Positions 10,869-21,020 of a stretch of 64,000 nt of DNA are shown here, piece by piece. The position numbers and the translations under genes are program-made. The notes under the pieces were generated by a model. That model had not been told where the DNA came from and did no database searches. It saw only the letters and a list, made by a program, of their open reading frames with translations. Source of the stretch: Xylogone sp. PMI_703 (taxonomy: Eukaryota > Ascomycota > Leotiomycetes). How positions within the stretch are numbered: position 1 is the stretch's first letter; the number at the start of each line of letters is the position of its first letter. The stretch is taken from contig JAJTUQ010000006.1 of NCBI GenBank assembly GCA_021399445.1, forward strand, positions 2,976,001 through 3,040,000. Direction: 5' to 3'.

Positions 10869-11965
10869 TGCAAGGAAGCTGCAGCCGAGATTTATTTCGG
10901 ATTGGACAGTTGAACAATTCACACGATACAAACAGTATGAATGAGGTAGCAGTGTGTCTAGGAAACTGCGATCACGCGCGGCTTGGATAGTTTGTGATTG
11001 AAAAGCTCCCAACTAGACAGACCGAAGGAGACTCCCGATAATGATAATTCTGTTCTCCTGGTTAAAGACTAAAAGGGTGCTAATGCTACGATTTTATCCA
11101 GTAATAATTTTATATGAATGACGTTCCAATTGCAAGGAACATCAATATACGGTCATATTGATGGATTACGGAGAGTACTGACTACTGAGGCCGCAGGAAG
11201 AGCTATATACAAAGGGATTGGATGGATGCCTATGATCACATGATCCCAGCAGATTCCCCCTCCTAATAGTTGGTGTGCTTGGGGACGGCTGAGGATACTA
11301 CAAAGCACCCAAGGAAGGCTAGTATATGAATTGTCTATCATTAACAATTCGATTGCTTTCTGCAAAATAGTCGAGTAATACAAACTATTGTAGAATACTT
11401 CTTGTTTCCACTGTAGTCCTAGGAGACTATTAGTTCTAGGGGCTTCATGCATTAGCAAATACATTTTTGAAAATATAAAGACTGAGAATATGAGTAATTG
11501 AATCTCGTTAATTAATGCTTGAAATTAAAATTATATAATAAGTTACTTGAAGTACTCAAGACGATATGCATGGTTTCTTGAACGAATTGGCTAAGGTGAG
11601 AGATTACCGCCTACACGTGTAGGCGAGAGCCACAAATTTACTGATTGAATGTGATTATAATAGAGAGGGCATTAATTGGAACGTCCTGATCTTTTCTTAA
11701 AGATAATCGTTGACAAGCCTTGGAGAGGACAAACTATAATGTGTCTATGCCCAAAATGCTATAGCTTAACGCATCTGGACCCTAGAGCTATTGAATCGCT
11801 TGGTTGAATTACCTGATAAATTTCTGCTAGACTCAAGTATTAAATTATTCTAAGGGTGCCTATACCAGAAAATTACTCTATCCTACTTCAAGGCGTACTA
11901 AACTAATTCTCGCACTAAGAAGACTGAGAATAAGATGGGCAACGAGTTCAAAGTATCAAGAAATC
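10869..11965. other. Intergenic region between intact and decayed HET genes
   Basis: AT-rich sequence. A 103-codon open stretch on the minus strand (11153-11464) begins with ATG but has no signal peptide, domain or family resemblance that I can see, so it is not called. Confidence 0.4.
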
Positions 11966-13541
11966 TTAACATAGCCGGAATTCAATTGCGGCCGTATCAG
12001 AAGATAAACCCTCACCGTGCATAATATCATTCATGTAACACTCACCAATGACACTATATGTATCATTTAGCCCGGGCCTCAGCACATAAGGAACCTCACC
12101 TCCAAAGAGAACGCAAATTACGTCCCCAGGTTGTGCGGTCTTGGGTACGCACGCAAGATTTCCATTTTCAGTAATACAGAACTTCCGCCGTGAAGACCAC
12201 TTATATATAGAAGCTTCGATGTATGCGTGCCTCTGAAAGTGCTTTGACAGTTCATCTAGCCCCCGAACAGCCTTATCGAACCCTCTTGCCTCTGTCAAGT
12301 ATTCCTGGAATTTCTCCGGCGCGGTTCTCATAAATCTCATATATTCAGCGAAGTACTGAGAATATCGCTTTGGTGCCGGAAACCCTTCTCCAGTGAGACC
12401 TCAGGTCATTGTTCTCCAGAACTCCTGATATCTCTCCCTTATCATGACTTGGTCCTTATCACACACTAGTGAATTGCATTCGTAGAGCCACGAACGAGAG
12501 TCTTGTAACTGACGAATCTTGTTCTCATTGATTTCAAAAACTGCTATGGTTTTTGTAAACTTCGGTTCGGAACCAAGTTTCACAATTTCGTCAATTCTCT
12601 TCCCCTGAACGTGTAGCGTGCCGCCCTTTATTAAATGCTGCTGAGGATGATCACGATTCGAATGCCAGGCAATCGCGGCCATCCTTCCCGAGGCATGAAA
12701 CTGGGTACGATCACTGTACAGAACAAAACGATAAGGATTCTCAATCCGGCGCCAGTCAGGTATCCGTGAAGGGAGCGAGTTAATTTTTTGTGCTGGAGGC
12801 CCAGGTGTACATGATAACACTCTCAGGCTTCCATTACGTTCTCAATCGAGGAGTGCGAATTGTTTGAAAAGATCCAGAGCTTCCTCTACATAATCGGGGG
12901 TCAATGATTCCTGTGCTGCCCAATCCTTGTAAGGCCAATAGTTGCAAAGATCTTATCTCGCGGGTTTGCACTTACTGGAAGATGTAGCGACCAATACGTG
13001 AAAAAGGACATTGTTAACGGCCCACTCCTCGCCCTGCGAGCATTCTCTATTGCCATAATGATATCGAGTGGATTATGAGCGTCTTCTCCACCAAACTGGT
13101 CGAGAGGGAGAAAATGTTCGCCTAAGGTCATGCATATCCGTGCAAAGGTATCCCAAGATATAGACTGGCAACCACATAAAACAATTGCTTTCTTTGCGCA
13201 AACAGCTTCCTGGATAACCCAAGTGCGATGAAACCATCCTCGGTCGAGTAGATTCACAAGATGCTCATATTAAATATCAGTCATTAGTGACCTATGGGAT
13301 CCTCCTGACAAGATCCTACCACTCGCATCTCGATACCATCCTAGTTTAATCAGGAACCAGTTCTTACGCTTATATTTTTCCATTCCAAGCTGGATCCTTT
13401 CCAATGATTCAAAAGCGAGGTTATCCAATGTTGATTCTTCCCCCAGCCAGATTATCACCTGAACCGCGTTGGCAAAGATGTGGCCCATTTTTTGAACTTG
13501 CTGAGTCTTTTCCCTCTCATCCTCTTGGTTTATGCAAATTA
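11966..13541 (-). pseudogene. HET-domain gene, decayed C-terminal part
   Basis: Read on the minus strand from 13541, the sequence picks up inside a HET domain at ICINQEDEREK. It continues with VQKMGHIFANAV, IWLGEES, then WFHRTWVIQE and LSCTPGPPA, and ends with AQPGDVICVLFGG plus a VIGECYMND tail. These are in the order seen in full-length fungal HET proteins. It is broken by in-frame stops at 13270-13272 (TAA), 12842-12844 (TGA) and 12401-12403 (TGA), and by a frameshift near 12905. No start codon or N-terminal half adjoins it. The matching N-terminal half lies at 16745-17064, on the far side of the phosphorylase-type gene. Several independent lesions make loss of function very likely. Confidence 0.8.
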
Positions 13542-13965
13542 GTTAAGCTAGACGAACGAAGTGATACAAGCCACAGCTAGGCAGATCTTCAAGTTCAGTT
13601 AGGATAGATTTCTCTAAGCGAATAATACCAAAATTATGTAGACTTTATTCTCCTTAGATCCCAATAGAACTTGAAGTTTTAGAAATCTATCCCGGCTACC
13701 AGGGATCCATTATGGTACTGATCCGATGATCCCTGCAATTCCTGCCTGAGGATTTACGAGACAACGTCAGCGTCCGTCAACATGTAGATGCCCTGACCCT
13801 GCTCTGGCTGTCATTTTGCCACTAGTCCCAAATAAGCAGCCGTTTCTTCATGGACTCGCACTGTGCTGTGCCGCCCAGGCATTAAGTTACACCACGAGGC
13901 TGAGGCATACAAAGAGTGCAACAAGCGATTCGTTTGTTTTGTAATAACCATACCTGCCTTTAACC
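13542..13965. other. Upstream region of the phosphorylase-domain gene
   Basis: Contains the presumed promoter of the plus-strand gene at 13966 and the left edge of whatever separates the two HET fragments. No gene is seen. The octamer AGAAATCT recurs in opposite orientations within about 13610-13690. Confidence 0.35.
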
Positions 13966-16048
13966 ATGAAACGACGCCACCTTCAAGTTACAGACTATAC
14001 AGTAGGGTGGATATGCGCCCTTCCCATCGAGCTTGCCGCAGCACAAGAGATGCTAGACGAGGATCATGAAAGTACCTCTCAAGACAGCTTTGACTCTACC
14101 CTTTACAGCCTGGGCCGAATTGGTGAGCATAATGTTGTTATTGCGTGCCTCCCGGCCGGCCAAACTGGTACCCACTCTGCTGCCGCAGTTGCCGTGCAAA
14201 TGATATGCAAGTTCACGTCAATCCGCTTTGGCTTAATGGTTGGCATCGGGGGTGGAGTCCCTGGACCCGAATCAGATATACGGCTTGGGGATGTAGTAAT
14301 CAGCCAACCTCATATGCAGCATGGAGGAATCGTGCAATATGATTTTGGAAAAACAGAAATAAATGGACTTAAAAAACGAACAGGATCGCTAAATGCACCG
14401 CCTGCGGTATTGCTTCACGCACTTTCGAAACTACAAGCATTACATTACCGAGGCCGGAGTAACTTTGCTACATATCTTTCCATGTTCGATAACATAGATT
14501 GTTTTCGTAATACTAAAGCAGGTCCTGATATATTATTCAAAGCAACTTATAACCATAGCGGGGGGAAAACATGTGATCAGTGTAATACAGAGATGGAGCT
14601 AAAGCGGCCTCAACGAAAAGGTCAAAATGTGACAATCCACTATGGCACAATAGCATCAGGTAACCAGGTTATAAAGGATGGAGTAACCAGAGACCAACTG
14701 AGTGCGGACCTGGGTGGGGTAATGTGCTTTGAAATGGAGGCGGCTGGAGTAATGAATGCTTTCCCTTGCCTTGTTATCCGAGGTATTTGTGATTATGCGG
14801 ATTCTCACAAGAACAAGAGCTGGCAACCTTATGCTGCTGCAACAGCATCCGCTTGTGCTAAGGAAATACTATCAATTATACCCGCAGCCAAAATAACTAG
14901 ACCTTGTGCTAAGGAGGCTGCTGAGGAATATGTTCCAAAAATACCTCTTCAGATTCTGTGGCAAAAGCCTGTGGTGCTAAATGATGCACGAGGGCGAAGC
15001 TTCCCTTTCTTTCTAGAAACGATAAACTCCAAAGAGGTTTGAGAATAGATTTCATTGCTTTATGGGATAACACATAAACTCTGACTAATGTCTTAGTTTT
15101 TTGTTGAACTTTTAAAATTCAAGTTCAAAGACCTAGGAGCAGAGAAGATAAATCGAGGTGAATGGCTTCTTCAGGATCACTATAGTAAACGAATTCTCGA
15201 TTTTACAAGACCTTGGGAAGCTATCACAAAGGTAAGTGCGTTTGTGCTAAAAAAGATAATGATGCTGATTTTAGTAGCCTGGTCAAATACTTGATATGAG
15301 CATGATATTCCGAAAGTGGAGTGTATCGTCTACAAATTGTCCAATATGCTTCTCTAAAAACCATGGATCCGCTGAAACACAGATAATGTGGTAAGTGCCA
15401 TCCATTATCCCTAGATAGAACCTTGAACTTAAAAACCTATATAGTTACACTTGTGATTCGGTGTATTGGTGTATCAAACAAATCCAAGAGATAGTAATAC
15501 AGGAAGAAGACTCTCAAATCTCCGAAGGTCCGGCCCCATCTTCAGGACCTAAGCCACCGAAGCCTCATGACAATGGGGATGATATTTGTTATTACTCCCG
15601 TGTGCAGGTTATTGATACCAAATTTCGAGTTCAGAAGGCCGAGGAAAGCAATAAGGTGGCGGTTGTCGCTACACTACGCCTGCAAGATTTGGAAAATACA
15701 GAACCCCTCTCAGAACGTCTAGCAAAAACCTGCGGTCTATCTGAACGGGACTGCCAGGCCGCTCTGAAGGAATGTAATCGGTACTTCCGAGTCGTGAGAC
15801 TTCTACATCTACAAGACGAACTTAGCGAACTGGAAGGACTACTTATGCAGATAGATATGTCTGACACGTGGCCACGATTCTTGGGTAAGGAATCAATTAT
15901 CCCCGCCCCGAGACAGGAAGTGGCTCAAGCTACAGATGAGTTACAACTGCATAGAACTGATATCTTGGAGCGCATAAATGGAAAGTTAGCACAATATGAT
16001 GAAGTGTTTCGGGAATGCCACAAAACACTTCAATGCAAAATGAACTGA
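13966..16048 (+). CDS. Nucleoside-phosphorylase-like + ubiquitin-like + zinc-ribbon protein
   Basis: Four exons (13966-15036, 15097-15231, 15278-15390, 15445-16048) give an open 640-residue protein. Residues about 8-310 are a PNP/UDP-phosphorylase superfamily domain: YTVGWICALPIE, GIGGGVPG, FEMEAAGV and IRGICDYADSH. This version is known as an N-terminal domain of fungal NLR-like proteins. A segment starting PVVLNDARGRSFPF follows. It holds INRGEWLLQD, TRPWEAI and PGQILDMSMIFRKW, a pattern I associate with fungal ubiquitin-like (ULD-type) domains. Next are paired cysteines CPIC and CYTC (zinc ribbon) and a C-terminal charged, helical region. There is no NACHT, ankyrin, TPR or WD40 part. It sits between two halves of a decayed HET gene on the opposite strand. 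Catalytic activity is unproven, and the ULD call is from memory of family patterns. Confidence 0.82.
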
Positions 16049-16623
16049 ATGGGCAGATATCGGCGTGTTACTTTCATTATATCTCTATAATATTACCAAT
16101 TCATCCATTTCAAGAGGTCAAGGCGCAATAAGTAGTATTTCCATACTGGATATGACTGAAGCCCTGTGTGGAAGCCTTGCGCTTTACTCTTTAGCATATA
16201 TAGAGTAGTTGTAATAGCTACAACAAGCAGTCTTCTTTCCTCCTGTTACACTGTTTCCTACCATTTAATTCGATCAACCGCACACGCCGATAACACTCCC
16301 ACAATAGATCTCATCATTACATCTTGGTAGGTTTACAGGGGCAGCTGTGCTCTAAATCACATGTTTCAGCAGGACTTACTAATAGATAACATGGAGACTA
16401 TAATCAATTTACGAGAAGATTGGGCGCAGTCAAAAAAGGTTCCTCCTGAACATAATTCCAGCTGAATCATTAGTGTGCTCAGCACTCAGCTCAGGATCAC
16501 TGCCAGATATGAGGCGCACTCATATCGACAGTCCCATGCCGAATTACCTGTATCAAAGAAGCATACAGATAGACATCAATTATAAAGCCTCATCCATATC
16601 ATCGCTGGCAAGTATAACTCAAA
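16049..16623. other. Sequence downstream of the phosphorylase-domain gene
   Basis: AT-rich and without a supportable gene. Presumably it contains the 3' UTR of the plus-strand gene. Confidence 0.35.
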
Positions 16624-17064
16624 TCAGTTTGTCTCTTGTTGGTGCGTAGATATTAGGTTTAAAAACTCTTCTAATACGAACGGAACCCCATGGAAAATCG
16701 AAAACCGAGGTTTGGACCTTAGTTTCTGAGGGGTTCCGTTCGTGATCGATTGAGATATAGACAGATTGCGTCTACCCAAAGCCCGCGGTCGGTCAGCAAA
16801 GCGTAGTCGCCTTAATGCTGCATCCAGATTCGGGGTAACCTCTATAGATTCTCCCGAGCATAGAATTGTATTTTGTTTATCACTCTCCCCCCATGTATAT
16901 GATAATGCTTCATACTGTTGATCTTGAAGCAGTTTAACATGCTTAAGGCGGCATCTCAGCTCATCATCATAATTGCCTTGTTCAAGAATGAGAATTCTTG
17001 CTTGCTCGCTCTCAGATAAACTCCTGTGACGGAACCGATTTTGTGGTTGGGATCCATGAATCAA
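16624..17064 (-). pseudogene. HET-domain gene, decayed N-terminal part
   Basis: The minus strand reads LLQDQQYEALSYTWGESD, SGESIEVTPNL, AALRRLRFADRPRAL, which is the start of a HET domain. After RAL the frame is lost by one base near 16776. In the shifted frame the expected WVDAIC follows, and then similarity ends at about 16760. The upstream end has no ATG in frame; the first codon of the open stretch is TTG. The lost continuation (ICINQED and onward) is found at 13541-11966 in the same orientation. The open tail down to 16624 does not resemble HET proteins. Confidence 0.72.
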
Positions 17065-17824
17065 CTCAGGGGCCCTGCGCGGCTTTTCTAAGCCAACTAG
17101 ATCCAGAAACTTCGCATGGAGATCTTTTTCAGACTGTGTATTGCATCTGGGAGTTATCAGCTATAATTTTTGGGATGGGTAGGGTATACGAGAACTGACA
17201 ATGCAAAATGTAAGAGCAAAGCCTCTAGCCGCCGAGCTGAGGAAACTCTATGCTGGTCACACAGAGGACCTATCATCTTCACCGATGCAAAGACTGGATT
17301 GAGCGTAGCTGATAGCCGTATTACTACGTATGGTATAATAAGAGGCGCGAGTCTTTAAATAACTAAACACAATGCATCTGAGCTCAGGAACTATGAAATT
17401 ACTCGATCTGAGTAAGGCTGCGATAATTACAATACAGAGGGCTGTGCAATGACATGACTGCCTGAGGACTCACATAAATAGTGGTCAGGTGCCGGCGCAG
17501 GTGTCGCTCAATCACATCGTCCGGGCCGGTGTAACCAACATCGTGACACAGGAGTTCGTCACCCAGGCACTTCAGGGCAAGGGTAACATGAGCGAGAGTC
17601 TGAATCTCCTCTTTACAGTGGAAATTGTGACGGATGCGATTGATGTTTGGCTGATTGATCGCGGTGCTGAGAGATGCTGCCGGAGTGAGATTGAGTAAGG
17701 TTGGTGGCGTAGATGTAAAGGAAGGGTTAGGATATGAATATGCTAATGTTCGCTGAAGACATACAAAGAGCGGCAGAAGTAGGGAGACAGGGGGAGTAGA
17801 AATGTTAAATGAAAATGCGCTCAA
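17065..17824. other. Intergenic region
   Basis: No gene called. A 141-codon minus-strand stretch (17399-17824) directly follows the F-box gene stop and begins with a signal-peptide-like run. It opens only from TTG, with no ATG near its start. Confidence 0.35.
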
Positions 17825-19018
17825 TTAATCCTTGAGTTCTCGCTCCTCCCACTCTTTTTGTAATCTCTGTTCTACTTCCTCTACCTCATGCGGATCTAAG
17901 ATACTTCGCCACGCAAATAGCCATAATGATAAGTTAATAGCGGCGCGGCCTAAACTACTGCGATCCAGAGGAGCTAATCCGCTTGCTTGGATTCTCTTTC
18001 TACACCAAAAGGCAACTCCCAACCGTCGATAAGAATCGAATTTGACAGTCCGTATAGGCGAAGCTCGCGTGTTCGAGAGTAATTCCCATTGGTGCAAGCC
18101 AAGTGCACGAGAATCAATTTCATAACATTGGAGCCCTGGATGCGGATCAGGCCTTTGTGGCGTGGGCCACTTTCGTTCAACAGGATGCCGAAGAAGTGGT
18201 AATCGCTGAGAGCTGCCACGAGAGTCATGGGGGACGAGGAGATTTGCTGCTCGTGCATAGTTAATATATTCAATAACAGTTTGGATTTCTTCCGCTTCAT
18301 ATTCATTCCAGTTGACAAAAAGGTCACGTTCTTTCATATTTTGTAATTGTATCACATCTTCAACAGGCCAGCCAAACCAAGACCGTCTTGAAGCAGAACG
18401 AAGATCATAGAATAATTGAACTCTCCAAAAAGCACGGAAAACACGTTGCTCTTCTTCCCAGATAGGTGGACCGTAATCCTCGAAACAGGCTTTAAAACTT
18501 TCAAATCTCTGAGCCCATGGTAAAATCTTTTCATAGTGGATTGAATACCGAGCTGTAGGATTGACTATATTATCTGGCTGGAGAGCATTGAATTTTTCCA
18601 AATAGTGCTCAAGACACGATACAGTCAAATAGGTTATTTGCACGTATAAAGATAGGATCCGACGAATTGTAAGAATAGGAGTGCTATCAGGCAAGTCAGT
18701 CGGAAGGAGTGCCGGAGGAGGTGGCTCGTCTATTCGTCGTGCGCGTATGTGTCTGACTGTAGCATGAATAAAATCAGTGATAAAAGCGTCTATACTTGGA
18801 TATTCAAAAGAACAAGAGCCGAGCATAGCTATGAGAGAAATTGATTCCCGGATTTGATCACACATATTGTCTTTGGAGAAAATGGCACGGATAAGCTGAA
18901 GGCCGTCATGGTCGAACAGGCGGGAGACGGCTGGCGATGCACGTAGAAGGTTGTACAAGGATATGCCATCAAGACTGGAGACAATTTGGTGCAAAACTTC
19001 GTAAGGTAGTGTCTCCAT
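17825..19018 (-). CDS. F-box-like domain protein
   Basis: A single-exon 397-residue protein starting METLPYEVLHQIVSSLDG, followed by LYNLLRASPAVSRLF. This matches the N-terminal F-box-like helix pattern of many fungal proteins that present substrates to SCF ubiquitin ligases or act as orphan F-box proteins. The remainder is a helical, tryptophan-rich region without recognisable LRR or WD40 repeats, which is common in fungus-specific expansions. The start is the first ATG; a leader of about 40 nt separates it from a repeat (19060-19126) that also sits at the 5' end of the gene near 22.2 kb. The function of the C-terminal region is unknown. Confidence 0.72.
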   Translation of the reverse strand: METLPYEVLHQIVSSLDGISLYNLLRASPAVSRLFDHDGLQLIRAIFSKDNMCDQIRESISLIAMLGSCSFEYPSIDAFITDFIHATVRHIRARRIDEPPPPALLPTDLPDSTPILTIRRILSLYVQITYLTVSCLEHYLEKFNALQPDNIVNPTARYSIHYEKILPWAQRFESFKACFEDYGPPIWEEEQRVFRAFWRVQLFYDLRSASRRSWFGWPVEDVIQLQNMKERDLFVNWNEYEAEEIQTVIEYINYARAANLLVPHDSRGSSQRLPLLRHPVERKWPTPQRPDPHPGLQCYEIDSRALGLHQWELLSNTRASPIRTVKFDSYRRLGVAFWCRKRIQASGLAPLDRSSLGRAAINLSLWLFAWRSILDPHEVEEVEQRLQKEWEERELKD

Positions 19019-19059
19019 CTTAATGAATCCAAGGATGAGGAGGGGTAGAGAAAGAAGTA

Positions 19060-19126
19060 TCTAAACAAACACAATTTATCGATGCCCAGCGGGCGATGCA
19101 TATGCCTGAGGCATTGTGTTTGAACC
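19060..19126 (-). repeat. Shared leader repeat, copy 1 (F-box gene 5' end)
   Basis: About 65 bp that resembles 22214-22279. Both copies contain ACAATTTATCGATG, then a variable middle, then the near-palindrome TGCCTGAGGCA and GTTTGA. It lies about 40 nt upstream of the F-box start codon, in the same orientation relative to its gene as copy 2. Confidence 0.65.
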
Positions 19127-19396
19127 CCTCATGAGGAAAAGAAATTATCCAAATAAGAGTCTCAGGAATAGTCCAGACAAAGTACTCTTTCTGTTTGTAA
19201 ATATCATCTTACAGACATCTCTACACGGAGTTAAAGCTATGGACATTCGTAACTCCTACAGTACTTATGAGACTTCAATTCATCAAGAAGCCACTCCACC
19301 CTATTAACCAATAGTAATAAATATATCGTAGAAGGAGCATGGCTCTATCGTCGTCATCGGTGGGGTTCCTGAATCTCTCGGCGTTAATACCCACAA

Positions 19397-19424
19397 AGCT
19401 TAAATGCGATAGCTTAAGTGCGAT
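19397..19424. repeat. 14-bp tandem duplication in reductase promoter
   Basis: Two adjacent copies of AGCTTAAATGCGAT / AGCTTAAGTGCGAT differ at one position. They lie about 110-140 bp upstream of the reductase start and could be a regulatory site or simple slippage. Confidence 0.6.
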
Positions 19425-19536
19425 GGCTCTTATGTATAAGAACCCCACAGCGAAACCGGATGCGGGCTCTTGACTCACAACCTACCCTTCTATTACTCTA
19501 CAACCCAGATTCTCACTGCACAATTGAATCAGAAAG

Positions 19537-20725
19537 ATGGCGCCAAAGTATCCTCAACGCAAGCTCGGTGAAGATCATGTCTCAGCCATAGGGCTTGGTT
19601 GCATGGGCATGAGCTTTGCGTATACCAGCTATGGTGGTTATAATGATGAGGAGTCATTCAAGCTTCTCACCAAAGCAGCGGATGCAGGCATTACGTTCTG
19701 GGATACCAGGTAAGAGCGAATCTATTCCTCAAGCTACATCCAATTCTAGGCCCTCAACAGATCACTAAGCTGACAGCCATCTTCTTCTTTTAGCGACATC
19801 TATGGACCTTTCACTAACGAGCAACTCATCGGGCGGTGGTTCAAGGAAACTGGCCGTCGAGATGAAATCTTCCTTGCCACTAAGTTCGGCAACAAGAGGG
19901 CGCCAGATGGCAAGCCTACAGTGGATGGACGACCTGAATATGTCAAGGAGGCCTGCAATGCGAGCTTACAGCGCCTGCAAACTGATCGCATTGACCTCTA
20001 CTATCAGCACCGAGTAGACCCCGCAGTGCCTATCGAGAAGACGGTTCAGGCCATGGTGGAGCTGAAAGCAGAGGGCAAGATTCGCTATCTGGGCCTCTCA
20101 GAATGCTCCACGAGAACGCTGAGGCGGGCGCACAAAGTTCATCCCATTGCAGCTGCGCAGATGGAGTATTCGCCGTTTGCACTTGAAATCGAGTCGGAGC
20201 AGACCGGGTTTCTTAAAGCTGCCAGAGAGTTAGGCGTCAAGATTGTGGCCTACTCGCCACTTGGCCGCGGATTTCTGACTGGCACGATCCGAAGCAGAAG
20301 TGATCTCGACCAAACAGACAGTCGCTTTTCGCATCCGCGCTTCTCAGAGGAACATTTTGCTGATAACCTCAAGTTGGTTGATGCACTAGCAGCAATTGCA
20401 AAAGAGAAGGGCTGTACACCTGGTCAACTGTCTCTGGCGTGGGTCTTATCTCAGGGAGAAGGTTCGTTTTGCTATTTCAACCTATTCCCCGAGATACTCA
20501 TATGGCATTTTCTAACATTGTACAGATTTCATTCCCATTCCTGGTACTAAACGAATCAAATACCTAGAAGAGAACGCTCAAGCCATCAACATTACGCTTT
20601 CCAAGGAAGACGAGGTAAAAATCAGAAAGGCCATCGACAGCGTGGGAGGTATGAAAGGCGCACGATATCCTCCATTAATGATGGAAAAGTGCTTTGGAGA
20701 TAGTGCCGAGCTAGACAGTGCTTAG
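19537..20725 (+). CDS. Aldo-keto reductase (AKR13/pyridoxal reductase-like)
   Basis: Exons 19537-19709, 19794-20461 and 20526-20725 give a 346-residue NADPH-dependent carbonyl reductase with a TIM-barrel fold. The catalytic tetrad is visible: Asp56 and Tyr61 (FWDTSDIYG), Lys88 (ATKFGNK) and His130 ([10 protein letters not shown]). The cofactor region IPIPGTKR in the last exon binds the adenosine phosphate. Both introns are GT-AG and keep frame. Closest in style to the fungal YakC/AKR13 or pyridoxal reductase group ([23 protein letters not shown]). Substrate unknown. The gene stands alone, with a divergent F-box gene upstream and no pathway partners nearby. Confidence 0.92.
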
Positions 20726-21020
20726 ATGAAGAACCAGGTCGCATATATTCTTCCAATTTAGAGAAGTCTGCACCTACTTTCATACGAAAACCCCATCACA
20801 ATAGGTATTGATTGAATACTAGATCATACAAAGAAACAATGAAACTTCCTTTTTCAATTTACGAGTATTGAGAAATTGCCATATAAAAGTTGGTCTCCAA
20901 TCTCCTTGTTGTAGGTGTCCTCTTATGATTTTTTGTCGGGAGTTTCTTCTATCACAGTGACGCTGTGATTCCTGTTAGCTGCTTATGTTGTTCTGATAAA
21001 AATTTTCCATAAGGTCAAAC

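Larger units (their letters stand above)
19019..19536. other. Divergent intergenic region, F-box and aldo-keto reductase
   Basis: Holds the promoters of the minus-strand F-box gene and the plus-strand reductase, a copy of the shared leader repeat (19060-19126) and a 14-bp tandem duplication (19397-19424). No gene is seen. Confidence 0.4.

Noticed and set aside
11153..11464. 103-codon minus-strand frame beginning with ATG
   Set aside because: No family resemblance, signal peptide or membrane pattern; AT-rich flank.
17399..17824. 141-codon minus-strand frame with a signal-peptide-like start directly after the F-box gene
   Set aside because: It opens from TTG only, has no ATG near its start and no recognisable domain; a start immediately after the upstream stop is probably chance.
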